A stretch of 64,000 bases of DNA from Chloroflexota bacterium (GTDB taxonomy: Bacteria > Chloroflexota > UBA11872): assembly GCA_022820025.1 (NCBI GenBank), contig JAJEGF010000004.1, positions 1 through 64,000 of the forward strand, given 5' to 3'. Below, piece after piece: positions 9,086-17,188 of this stretch (positions are counted from its first letter, which is position 1; each line of letters begins with the position of its first letter). The notes under the pieces were generated by a model. The model was not told the origin of the DNA. It saw nothing but the letters and a program-made list of their open reading frames with translations, and did no database searches. Made by a program: the position numbers and the translations under genes.

Positions 9086-9571
9086 TCAGGGAGCAGGCTC
9101 GCGGGCGACCGGCTCAGGAACCGGACCTCCGAGACGGGCCAGGGCCTGCGCCATTTCGTACTGGCGCTCTTCCATCCTATCGAGGCGCGTGTCCATCCTG
9201 TCGAAGCGGGCGTCCATTCCGTCAAGGCGGACATCCATCCTGTCGAGGCGGACATCCATCCTGTCGAGGCGGGCATCAATGCCATCGAGGCGGACATCAA
9301 TGCCGTCGAGGCGGGCGTCAATGCCGTCGAGGCGGGCGTCAACGCTGTCGAAGCGAGCATTGATGGCGTCGAAGCGCGCATCCAACTCAGCCCGTAGACC
9401 GCGCAAGGCCAAAGCCTGCTCGGCGCGCAGATCGCGAAGGGCCTCAGCCTGCTGCTGGGCCATGAATTCGAGACGGGCGTTAAGGCTGCGCCAGATGGCG
9501 ACAGCCAAGCCAGCCAATCCAACAAACAGGGCCCCGCCCGTGCCCAGAATCGTCCACGCTTCGGCGCTCAT
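9086..9571 (-). CDS. Membrane-anchored coiled-coil protein with heptad repeats
   Basis: A 161-residue protein: one transmembrane helix (about residues 8-28, LGTGGALFVGLAGLAVAIW), a helical linker rich in A/E/R/L, then about ten near-identical seven-residue repeats of the type RLDGIDA / RLDRMDV, then a short proline-rich tail. The pattern predicts a long parallel coiled coil projecting from the membrane. The true start is ATG at 9571, with GGAG nine bases upstream; the 467-residue ORF in the track is a spurious extension antisense to the AAA+ gene. It is divergent from that AAA+ gene. Function unknown. Confidence 0.7.
   Translation of the reverse strand: MSAEAWTILGTGGALFVGLAGLAVAIWRSLNARLEFMAQQQAEALRDLRAEQALALRGLRAELDARFDAINARFDSVDARLDGIDARLDGIDVRLDGIDARLDRMDVRLDRMDVRLDGMDARFDRMDTRLDRMEERQYEMAQALARLGGPVPEPVAREPAP
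9178..9384 (-). repeat. 21-bp tandem repeat (minisatellite) within a CDS
   Basis: About ten consecutive imperfect copies of a 21-base unit, consensus on the plus strand close to CCGTCGAGGCGGGCATCAAT, with no spacers. Each copy encodes one heptad of the coiled-coil protein on the minus strand. Copy number in such arrays commonly changes by slippage. The plus-strand ORFs over it are shadows. Confidence 0.9.
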
Positions 9572-9724
9572 GCGGCGACGCTCCGGCGGGGTCGGGCATC
9601 GGATCCAACGTATCACACGCACTAGACCTATCGCCCTGTCTTGACACTTTCGACACCACGAAGGCTGCAAGCCAAGCCCGGGGTTAGCCGGGCGCGCGCC
9701 TAGAATGCGGGCGGCGCGTGGTGG

Positions 9725-12007
9725 ATGAGCCTGGTGATGCAGAGTTTTCTGAGGTCCCTGTTTGGCGCGGAGGATGCGGTCGAGGGTCGTGGCGGCCCGG
9801 CGGGCGATGGGCGCGCGGTGTTTGGGGAGCACATCGTGCTCGAAGACTCGGCGCTCGCGATCCTGGGGGAGCGGTTTGCGCGGCGGGACCTGGGAACGGG
9901 GCGGTTTCGGGCCGTGCCGGCGGAGGTTCGGGAGGAGCTGGGCGGATTCGGGGACGAGGCGCCGGATGCGTCGCGGCTGGTGCCGACGCGGGACGAGGTG
10001 TTCATTCGGATTACAGCCTCGATGGCGGAGATTTTGCAGCGGATGGCGCAAATCGAGGCGAATCCGCACCTGCGGACCTTTGTGCTGCTGACCGGGCCGA
10101 CGGGCTGCGGCAAGACAACGATGGTCAAGACGTATTGCCACCTGGCCAATGAGCCGTGCGTTGAACTGACGTTCAGCGGCGATACGACGCTGGCGGACTT
10201 TTTTCAGCGGACGGAGGTCGTGCGGGGCGATACGGGGCAGTCGACGGTGGCGGCGTTGGGGCCGGCGGTGCAGGCGATGTTGCACGGGCACAAGCTGCTG
10301 ATCAACGAGATCAACATGCTGCCGCCGGACCTGGTGAGCGCGCTGACGCAGGCGATGGATACGGGGCGGCTGGTGATCTCGGGCACTGACCTGGGGAACA
10401 TCGAGATCGAGGTGCATGAGCAGTTCGGGGTGTTTGCGACGGCCAATCCGAATTACGTGGGGGCCGCGGAGATCGGGCGGGCGCTGCAACGGCGGTTCGG
10501 CTGGGGGCTGGGGGCGATTCCGATGGGATTTCTGCCGCCGGAGGAGGAGGCCGACGCGGTGGCCTTCGAGTTCGGGCGGCTGGAACTGGCGGAGGCCTTG
10601 GACTTGAGGGCCAATCCTTCAATCGTGGAGCGGCTGGTGGGGGTGGCGAGCCAGTTGCGCGGGCACGCCGAGTTGGGCGGGGCCATGCGGGACCGGATTT
10701 CGACTCGCTCGCTGGTTCACTGGCTGGCGCTGGGGCACGCGACGGGACTGCCGCTGGCGGAGATCGGGGCGCAGGCGGTGCTGTCGATCGCGCCGGACGA
10801 CCTGATGCAGCCGGTGGCGGAGACGACGCGGCAGGCGCTGGGTCGGGCGGTGGCTTCGACGGCCTATCCCGAGGAACTACAACAGGCCCTGTTGGATATC
10901 GAACGACCGGATGCGGGCGCGGCTATCCCGCTGCCACCGCCTATGCCAGCAGCCGAGTCCCCGGCGGTCGATGACGGATCCGGGGCATCGCTGGATCTGT
11001 CCGATGGACGGACGGTGCGAATTCGAGCTCGGGCCGACCGACCGCCAGTCGTCGAAACCACGAACAGTGTCAACGGTGCGTCAACGGACGAACTGCGGCG
11101 GGCACTGAGAACGGAGTACGGATTGAACCTAGCGTCGTCGCTGGGACACGTTCCGCCGACCAGCAGCGTGCTGCCGTGTCTGACGGCGTCCAGCTGGCAG
11201 GCGTTGCGGCTGACGCAGGGGGCGCTGGTTGCGGGGCGGCCGGTGTTCCTGCGAGGGCCGACGGGCTGCGGGAAGTCGGCAATGGCGCGGACGCTGGCGC
11301 ACCTGTGGAATCTGCCGGCAGTCGAGTTCAGCCTTACTGGCGAGACCAGCAAGACGGACCTGACGGCGGCGCGGCGGCTGACGGGTGGGGCAACCTCGTG
11401 GTCGATCCAGGGATTCCTGGAGGCGGCCAGCGAGGGGCTGTTCGTGATCGTGAATGAGTACAACCTGGCGTATCCGGACGTGCACTCGATCATCAACGGG
11501 CTGTTCGACAAGGGCGGCCGGCTGCTGCTGCCGGACGGGCGGGTGGTGCACGCGCATCCGGACTTCCGGCTGGTGGCGACGGGGTTTGCCGAGGGTCCGG
11601 GCGTGAAGCCGCTGAACGAGGCGGTGGAGAACCGATTTGGGGCGGTGATCCGGATGGAGTATCCGCCGCTTGAGGAAGAGGCGGCGATCCTAGCGTTCGT
11701 GGCCGACGAGGCGATCGATCCGGCGTTGCTGCATTCGGCGGCGGAGCTGGCTGGTACGGGGCGCGCGATCCTGTCGGGCGCGTGGGACCGGGACGCGCGT
11801 CACCCGCTGAACGACGTGCCGGCGGACCTGGCCGGGGCGGCGGCCGAGCGGGTGAGCCTAACGACGGCCGAACTGGTGACCAGCGCGCGGGCGGGGGACG
11901 ATTCGTCCACGTTTGTGCGCTGGTTGCGGCGGGGGGTGCTGGACGGAGCCGGGGACGACATTCGCGCGGTGCTGGAAGCGACGCTGGCCGGCTATGGCCT
12001 GGTCTGA
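9725..12007 (+). CDS. Double AAA+ ATPase (MoxR/AAA_5-like)
   Basis: A 760-residue protein with two AAA+ modules. Module 1 has Walker A GPTGCGKTT (about residue 124) and a Walker B-like LLINEINML; module 2 has GPTGCGKSA (about residue 511) and FVIVNEYNLA. Both Walker B segments end NE rather than the usual DE, keeping the catalytic glutamate but replacing the magnesium-contacting aspartate. Arginine-finger-like sites (ALQRRFG, AVENRFG) follow each. A disordered, proline-rich linker separates the modules. The VWA gene starts 10 bases downstream, the classic MoxR-VWA arrangement, so the pair probably acts as a remodelling or metal-insertion chaperone. The client is not identifiable here. Confidence 0.82.
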   Translation: MSLVMQSFLRSLFGAEDAVEGRGGPAGDGRAVFGEHIVLEDSALAILGERFARRDLGTGRFRAVPAEVREELGGFGDEAPDASRLVPTRDEVFIRITASMAEILQRMAQIEANPHLRTFVLLTGPTGCGKTTMVKTYCHLANEPCVELTFSGDTTLADFFQRTEVVRGDTGQSTVAALGPAVQAMLHGHKLLINEINMLPPDLVSALTQAMDTGRLVISGTDLGNIEIEVHEQFGVFATANPNYVGAAEIGRALQRRFGWGLGAIPMGFLPPEEEADAVAFEFGRLELAEALDLRANPSIVERLVGVASQLRGHAELGGAMRDRISTRSLVHWLALGHATGLPLAEIGAQAVLSIAPDDLMQPVAETTRQALGRAVASTAYPEELQQALLDIERPDAGAAIPLPPPMPAAESPAVDDGSGASLDLSDGRTVRIRARADRPPVVETTNSVNGASTDELRRALRTEYGLNLASSLGHVPPTSSVLPCLTASSWQALRLTQGALVAGRPVFLRGPTGCGKSAMARTLAHLWNLPAVEFSLTGETSKTDLTAARRLTGGATSWSIQGFLEAASEGLFVIVNEYNLAYPDVHSIINGLFDKGGRLLLPDGRVVHAHPDFRLVATGFAEGPGVKPLNEAVENRFGAVIRMEYPPLEEEAAILAFVADEAIDPALLHSAAELAGTGRAILSGAWDRDARHPLNDVPADLAGAAAERVSLTTAELVTSARAGDDSSTFVRWLRRGVLDGAGDDIRAVLEATLAGYGLV

Positions 12008-12017
12008 CGAAACGCGG

Positions 12018-13952
12018 ATGACGACCGAACAGTTCGAGCTGGCCGGCGGACTGATCCTGAACGACCTGCCGGTGCGCCTTGAGGCCGGAGCGTGGTGGGC
12101 GTACCGACCGGCACAGGCAGTGGTGGACTATCCGCGCGCGCTGCTCTCGGAGTGGCCGCCTGAGCTCATGGTGGCGGGGCTGGCGCATGAGGCCGCCGAG
12201 GTGCGCTTTACCGGGAAGGCCGGGGCGATGGCGACGGCACGCTGGATCGAGCTTCACGCCGACGCCGCGGTATCGGCCGCGGCGCTGACGCTGCTGGTGA
12301 ACGTGGTCAACGACATGCGGGTGAACCGTCTGCACATGGCCCGGTACCCGGGCATCGGGCGGCTGTTCAAGCGGCTCTACGGGCGTGGGGTGGAGTTGGA
12401 GCCGATGAGCGATATGCAGGGCATCCGCGACACCGGCGGCGTGCCGCTGCACCACCAGTTCCTAGACGCGCACATTCATGCCTGGACGGAGCGGCAGTGG
12501 CCCGGCAGCCGAACGGCGCCGGCGTTGGATCGGCCGGCCGCGGCGGCGTTCGAGGCGACGCTGGAGGCGGTTGAGCGAGCGGCTGGCCGCGCCCAGGTTT
12601 CGGGGTTGCTGGACGAGCTGTCGGACGCCGTGCTGCCCACGTACCGCACGCTGGTGATGGCCGAACAGGAGGCGCGGCGGCAGGCGGCCGAACGAGCGCG
12701 TCCCAAGACCCGCGCGCCGGACGACAGTGATCCGGGCGAGACCCTGGAGGACGAGTCCGAGACGGCGAGTGAACGGGAACCAGGCGCTTTGGCCGGCACG
12801 GAAGGCGCCAGCGCCGAGAGTGACGAACCGGCCGAACGGGAACAGGAGATGCCGGAAGGGATGGCTCAGCCGCTGCAAAGCAGAAGACGGGACGGGGCGC
12901 CCGAGGCGCCGGCCGACCGCAGCCCGGCGTCGATAACCCAGGGACAGCGGCGGCGGTGGAGCCGGCGGCAGGTGCGGGACCGGGTCCTGAGTTCAACCGG
13001 AGAGTCCTGGCATCCGGGGCTGATTTCGTACCTGCGGAAGGGTCGCGGACCACAGGTCGATTACGAGGCGTATGACTACCTGGCGGCGGTGCGCAAGCTG
13101 GATCCGCTGATCCGGGAGTCGATTCACGGCAGCGGGAGACGGCGCGGGCTGGCGGAGATCATGGACCGGCGGCGGCATGGGGCGGTAGATCCGTGGCGGC
13201 GTCCAAGGAAGCAGCGGCGGGGAGATACGGGCGAGATCGACCTAGAACATCCCGAGCGTTTAGTCACCGATCCAGCCTCGGCATTTCTGCGCGGGGTGCG
13301 GGTGGCACGGGAAGACCGGCAGCGAGATTTCGCCAGCGCCATCTTGCTCGACATCAGCGGCAGCATGGTGCAGCGGGGGTTTCCGACCAAAAAGTTCGAC
13401 CGGCTGGTGGAAGCGGCGGTGATCTTCATCGAGATCCACGAGCGGCTGCGGATTCCGTATGCGGTGCTGAGCTTCAGCACGGAGGCAGTGGTGCACTGGC
13501 GATTCGAGCAGAGTGTCTGGACGGCGGCCGGGATTCCCTCGGAGGCGGCCTACCGTCCACGCGATCACAGCCAGATCGTCCGGACCATCTACACGCTGGA
13601 CCACCGCGAGACCGACGACGCGGGGGCGATGCGGCGGGCGTTGACGCACATCCAGCCGCAGGCCGGGTTGAAGAGCGTGATCGTGATTACCGATGGGATC
13701 AGCAGCGATCCGGCGCGGCTGCGCCGCGTGCTGACGGACCTGGATCGACGCAACCGCAATGGACCAGGGGGACAGGCGACAAAGGTGCTGGCGTTCGGGG
13801 TGGGGGTGCTGCGCACCGAGTTCGAACGCGCGTACATGCCGCGAATCGACGGTCGGCCGCTGGGCGCGTGTTTCGGCGAAATCGTGCACGATAGCCAACT
13901 GCTGCCGACCCTGATCCGGAACGCGGTCGACCAGCGGATCCGCGCGGCGTAG
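12018..13952 (+). CDS. VWA-domain protein, partner of the AAA+ ATPase
   Basis: About 644 residues. The N-terminal 250 residues are helical with a His-rich patch (PLHHQFLDAHIHAW) and LVNVVNDMRVNRLHM. A long acidic disordered linker follows, then a C-terminal von Willebrand A domain with a complete MIDAS: DISGS (about residue 445), a threonine-bearing loop region and VIVITDGIS. The architecture resembles CobT-like or CoxE-like VWA partners of MoxR ATPases. ATG at 12018 is chosen since the ORF upstream overlaps the ATPase. Likely co-translated with the ATPase and acting as its metal-dependent substrate adaptor; this is inferred from family pairing. Confidence 0.82.
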   Translation: MTTEQFELAGGLILNDLPVRLEAGAWWAYRPAQAVVDYPRALLSEWPPELMVAGLAHEAAEVRFTGKAGAMATARWIELHADAAVSAAALTLLVNVVNDMRVNRLHMARYPGIGRLFKRLYGRGVELEPMSDMQGIRDTGGVPLHHQFLDAHIHAWTERQWPGSRTAPALDRPAAAAFEATLEAVERAAGRAQVSGLLDELSDAVLPTYRTLVMAEQEARRQAAERARPKTRAPDDSDPGETLEDESETASEREPGALAGTEGASAESDEPAEREQEMPEGMAQPLQSRRRDGAPEAPADRSPASITQGQRRRWSRRQVRDRVLSSTGESWHPGLISYLRKGRGPQVDYEAYDYLAAVRKLDPLIRESIHGSGRRRGLAEIMDRRRHGAVDPWRRPRKQRRGDTGEIDLEHPERLVTDPASAFLRGVRVAREDRQRDFASAILLDISGSMVQRGFPTKKFDRLVEAAVIFIEIHERLRIPYAVLSFSTEAVVHWRFEQSVWTAAGIPSEAAYRPRDHSQIVRTIYTLDHRETDDAGAMRRALTHIQPQAGLKSVIVITDGISSDPARLRRVLTDLDRRNRNGPGGQATKVLAFGVGVLRTEFERAYMPRIDGRPLGACFGEIVHDSQLLPTLIRNAVDQRIRAA

Positions 13953-14096
13953 CTGCTGGAGGCACGATCGTCAAACCCGAGACCGTACCAGTGATGAACA
14001 TCGCGAAGTTTCCGCCAAATCGAGAATCATCGTCGCCGGCTGCCAATACCAGCGGACAGGCTTTGCCCTGCCCGCGCATCAAGTCAGGAGCTTGAA

Positions 14097-14951
14097 GTGC
14101 TACGCCAAGGCCGTCCCGAAGACCCACACCACACCCAGGTTGCCGTGCGGGCACTGATCAACGCGGGCTATGCGCCGCATGAGGCAGGGCGAGCGTTCGT
14201 GAGCTATCGCACCCGCATGCGCGAGGCGACCGCCGGCTGGCCGGCCGTCCTGTTTGCCGGATTCCTTGTCGGTGCGCTCCCGGGCCTTGTTTTACTGTTT
14301 ACCGGGGCGCCTCCGGCCGCCGTGCTGCTGTGCGCGGGGGGTATTGGACTCGCAGCCGTTGAGCGCTGGCGCTGGCAGCGCGCAGGGGTGCACCGACAGT
14401 TCACAATCCAAGCCGAGGGTCAGCAATACCTCTTGCTCCAGGGGCTGCTCTGGGTCGTACTGCTGGTTCTACTGGCAGTCACGCAATGGGCGCAAGCGGG
14501 CGCCGTCATCGGGCTCGGCATCGCCCTGGGACTCCCGCTCAGCTTCGTCTTTCGGTACTACTTCTACCGGAGTTACCCAACGGCGCTCGCCATCGTGAGC
14601 AACACACCGGCCGGGGCGGACGCCCGCGCAATCATCGAGCACGAAATCGCCGCCTCGCACTCGGACGGTGGTCAGGACTGGGAGACAGCGCGAGTCAATC
14701 AGACGCTTACCAGGCAACGGGCCAAGACCGGCGTGAATGCCCGAGTCCGCATGCGGCTGGCCGTCTTCGTGGGCAGCCTGGCGGCCTGGTGGTTCCTGGC
14801 GCGCTGGTGGGTCTGGCAAGGGGCGCCGGAGGGTAGCGCCTCGCTCGTGCCATTCAGCGGCAACGTCGGTGTCGACATCGTGGGCATCGTCGTCGGATCG
14901 CTGATTGGCCTGGGCGTCGTCCGGTTCTATGCGCGCTTCATCGAAGCGTGA
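14097..14951 (+). CDS. Membrane protein, tandem paralogue 1
   Basis: A 284-residue protein of unknown function. A soluble N-terminus (GRPEDPHHTQVAVRALINAGY) with a short helical domain is followed by paired transmembrane helices, a conserved loop FRYYFYRSYPTALAIVSNTP, a charged cytoplasmic region, and two more C-terminal helices ending FYARFIEA. Start GTG with GGAG seven bases upstream. It is clearly paralogous to the next gene (15133-16044), sharing RPEDP.HTQ, ERWRW, GLPLSFVFR and the C-terminal RFIE. It lies 144 bases after the VWA gene. Confidence 0.75.
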   Translation: MLRQGRPEDPHHTQVAVRALINAGYAPHEAGRAFVSYRTRMREATAGWPAVLFAGFLVGALPGLVLLFTGAPPAAVLLCAGGIGLAAVERWRWQRAGVHRQFTIQAEGQQYLLLQGLLWVVLLVLLAVTQWAQAGAVIGLGIALGLPLSFVFRYYFYRSYPTALAIVSNTPAGADARAIIEHEIAASHSDGGQDWETARVNQTLTRQRAKTGVNARVRMRLAVFVGSLAAWWFLARWWVWQGAPEGSASLVPFSGNVGVDIVGIVVGSLIGLGVVRFYARFIEA

Positions 14952-14966
14952 GGCAGGGCATGCCGC

Positions 14967-15081
14967 CTAGTCTTCGGCCAGGCTGACGCGATCCAGGACC
15001 TCGCGGTTCCAGACGTATTCGGACATCCGGTGCATTGGTCGGGCCGGCTGATTAGTTCACCCGCCGGTGCGCACGCCGCCG
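14967..15081 (-). pseudogene. Relic of a duplicated 2-hydroxyacid dehydrogenase gene
   Basis: Bases 14967-15020 are identical over 54 positions to the 3' end of the intact dehydrogenase gene (16060-16113), including its stop. After a junction near 15025-15035 the sequence matches an internal part of that gene (about 16628-16680) with several substitutions. The relic is therefore a copy of the dehydrogenase gene with an internal deletion of roughly 500 bases and no 5' end. Together with the two membrane paralogues it shows that a membrane-gene plus dehydrogenase unit was tandemly duplicated. Confidence 0.8.
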
Positions 15082-15132
15082 TCGGTCGCTGACCTGTCGA
15101 AGAGCCAAGTGTGGATTATTCTGAGGGCAGCA

Positions 15133-16044
15133 ATGTTGAATCGCCTGCGACCGGGGCGCCCGGAAGACCCGCAGCACACCCAGCACGCGGTGAGGGCCTT
15201 GATTAGCGCCGGTTACGCATCGCACGAAGCCGGCCGCGTGTTCGTGCGCTACCGCACCCATCTGCGAGCGGCCATTGCGTCGTGGGCAGCCACAGCGATC
15301 GCCGGGTTCCTCACGGCTTTGATTCCGGCCCTGGTCTTGGTGGTCCTCGGGGCGGCGACGACCGGGTTGCTGCTGTGCGTGTTTGGCATCGGCCTGGCCG
15401 CCATCGAGCGCTGGCGCTGGCGGCGGGAGCGCGTGCACAAAGAGTTCAGTGTCCAGCCCCGCGATCAGCAGTACTTCCTTCACCAGGGAGTTCTATGGAT
15501 AGCCCTGCTGGCGGCGCAGGCGTTACTGCGGCCTGAGCACGCTGGCGCAATTGTCGGCCTTGGGCTTGTGTTCGGCCTGCCGCTCAGTTTTGTATTTCGC
15601 TCCTACTTCTATCGAAGCTATCCCAAGCTCCTGGCGATCGTGAGCAACGCGCCCACCGGGGAGGTGGCACGGGACATCGTGGAGGGGGAGATCGCAGCGA
15701 GCGATGAGATTAGCCTCAGAGCCAAGCAGCGGAGCGACTCTGAACCTGGCGCGCCGGGATGGGCACGCACGTTTGGTCGACGGCGGCACGTTGGCATATT
15801 TCTCTCAGGGCTCGTTGGTTGGTGGATCCTCGTTCGCTGGGCTGGGTCCCAGGCCGTCGGCATGGGAGAGGCTCAGGGCCCGATCGCCATGCTCAATCAC
15901 GACCCGCGCATTTGGGACTCGGACAACGCCGAGCTACTTGCGCCGTTCAGCGGCGACATCCTGGTCAATGTGATCGGGGTGGCGACCGGCGCAATGGTCG
16001 GCTATGGCGTGCTGTCGTTTTACCGCCGCTTTATCGAGTACTGA
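15133..16044 (+). CDS. Membrane protein, tandem paralogue 2
   Basis: A 303-residue multi-spanning protein, paralogue of 14097-14951, with the same N-terminal RPEDPQHTQ..VRALISAGY domain, ERWRW after the second helix, GLPLSFVFRSYFYRSYP, and a C-terminal helix ending FYRRFIEY. It differs by an extra segment (about 25 residues, AQGPIAMLNHDPRIWDSDN) before the last helix pair. The ATG at 15133 is preferred: GAGG lies six bases upstream and the start matches that of the paralogue. It converges with the dehydrogenase gene. Function unknown. Confidence 0.75.
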   Translation: MLNRLRPGRPEDPQHTQHAVRALISAGYASHEAGRVFVRYRTHLRAAIASWAATAIAGFLTALIPALVLVVLGAATTGLLLCVFGIGLAAIERWRWRRERVHKEFSVQPRDQQYFLHQGVLWIALLAAQALLRPEHAGAIVGLGLVFGLPLSFVFRSYFYRSYPKLLAIVSNAPTGEVARDIVEGEIAASDEISLRAKQRSDSEPGAPGWARTFGRRRHVGIFLSGLVGWWILVRWAGSQAVGMGEAQGPIAMLNHDPRIWDSDNAELLAPFSGDILVNVIGVATGAMVGYGVLSFYRRFIEY

Positions 16045-16059
16045 CTCGGTGCCCGGCCT

Positions 16060-17055
16060 CTAGTCTTCGGCCAGGCTGACGCGATCCAGGACCTCGCGGT
16101 TCCAGACGTATTCCGGCATCCGGCCCTGGAGGACGCGGACGACGGAGAGGGCCGCGCGGCGTTCCAGTTCCAGCAGCGATTCCTCGGAGAGGAAAGCCGC
16201 GTGCGGCGTCACTATGGCTCGCTCCAAGCCGATCAGCGGGTGGTTGGGGGGCGGGGGTTCCTGTTCGAGGACGTCGATTCCGGCGCCGGCGATCCAGCCT
16301 TTGTCGATGGCACGGGCCAAGGCGTACTCGTCGATCAGCGGTCCACGCGCGGTGTTGATGATGTAGGTAGTTGGCTTCATGGCGCGGAGTTCGGGTTCGC
16401 CGATGGTGTGGTGCGTTTCCGGGGTGAGCGGGGCGTGGACGGAGATGAAGTCTGATTCGGTCACCAGGCGGTCTTTGTCGACCAGTTCGGCGCCGATGTC
16501 GGCTACGCGGTCGGCCGTGATGTACGGATCGTGGACGAGGATCCTGAGCCCGTGCGGAATGGCGCGTTGCGCGAGGGCGAAGCCGATGCGGCCGTAGCCG
16601 AGGATTCCGAGCACGCGGCCGCGCATGCGATGCATGGGTCGGGCCGGCTGGTTGGTCCACTCGCCGGTGCGCACGCTGCGGTCCAGCACTGAAATGCCGC
16701 GGGCCTGGGCCATCAGCAGGGCCATGGCGTGGTCGGCGACTTCCTCGTAGCCGTAGTCGGGCACGAAGGTGACGGGAATATCCAGCGAGGTGCAGGTGTC
16801 GACGTCGATGTTGTCGGTGCCGACGCCGTAGCGACCAACGACGCGCAGACGCGGCGACGCGCGGACGACGCGCTCGGTGACCTTGGCAAAGCAGGTGAGG
16901 ATGCCGGTGACGTCAGCGGCCAGTTCAGTGAGGCGGTCTTCGTCGCCGGCGTCGGCTTCAACGACCTCGGCGTCGAGCTCGGCCAGAACCTCGCGCTCGG
17001 GGTCAGTGGAAGGCCAGACGTAATCGGTAATCAGAATCTTGTGCCGGTCGGCCAC
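16060..17055 (-). CDS. D-isomer-specific 2-hydroxyacid dehydrogenase (CtBP-like)
   Basis: NAD-dependent oxidoreductase acting on a D-2-hydroxyacid. The Rossmann motif is GILGYGRIG, and the catalytic Arg (INTARG), Glu (LEQEPPPP) and His (TPHAAFLS) are intact. The N-terminal catalytic segment contains VVGRYGVGTDNIDVD, typical of phosphoglycerate-dehydrogenase/CtBP relatives. No ACT domain is present, arguing against SerA. The GTG at 17055 is chosen because GGGGAG lies eight bases before it; the longer ORF is an artefact. About 331 residues. A deleted copy of its 3' half lies at 14967-15081. Confidence 0.88.
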   Translation of the reverse strand: MADRHKILITDYVWPSTDPEREVLAELDAEVVEADAGDEDRLTELAADVTGILTCFAKVTERVVRASPRLRVVGRYGVGTDNIDVDTCTSLDIPVTFVPDYGYEEVADHAMALLMAQARGISVLDRSVRTGEWTNQPARPMHRMRGRVLGILGYGRIGFALAQRAIPHGLRILVHDPYITADRVADIGAELVDKDRLVTESDFISVHAPLTPETHHTIGEPELRAMKPTTYIINTARGPLIDEYALARAIDKGWIAGAGIDVLEQEPPPPNHPLIGLERAIVTPHAAFLSEESLLELERRAALSVVRVLQGRMPEYVWNREVLDRVSLAED

Positions 17056-17188
17056 GACGTCGACTCCCCAACAAACGAATGGGCGGCGCGGCGAGCTTAG
17101 GGAGCGCCGAAAACCGGTGTCAACGCGGCACGCGTCGTCCGGCAACTGCGACAATGGACCGGGCGCTTCGAGTAATGGGGCTCACGCC

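Noticed and set aside
9178-9384. CRISPR-like array of short repeats
   Set aside because: The 21-base units are directly adjacent without spacers, encode heptads in frame and have no cas genes nearby.
9641-9706. Promoter from TTGACA (9641) and TAGAAT (9701) for the AAA+ gene
   Set aside because: The two elements are about 54 bases apart, far from workable spacing; either may be part of another weaker promoter.
9572-10489. N-terminal extension of the coiled-coil ORF
   Set aside because: Antisense to the AAA+ gene and lacking protein-like character; ATG 9571 has a good ribosome-binding site.
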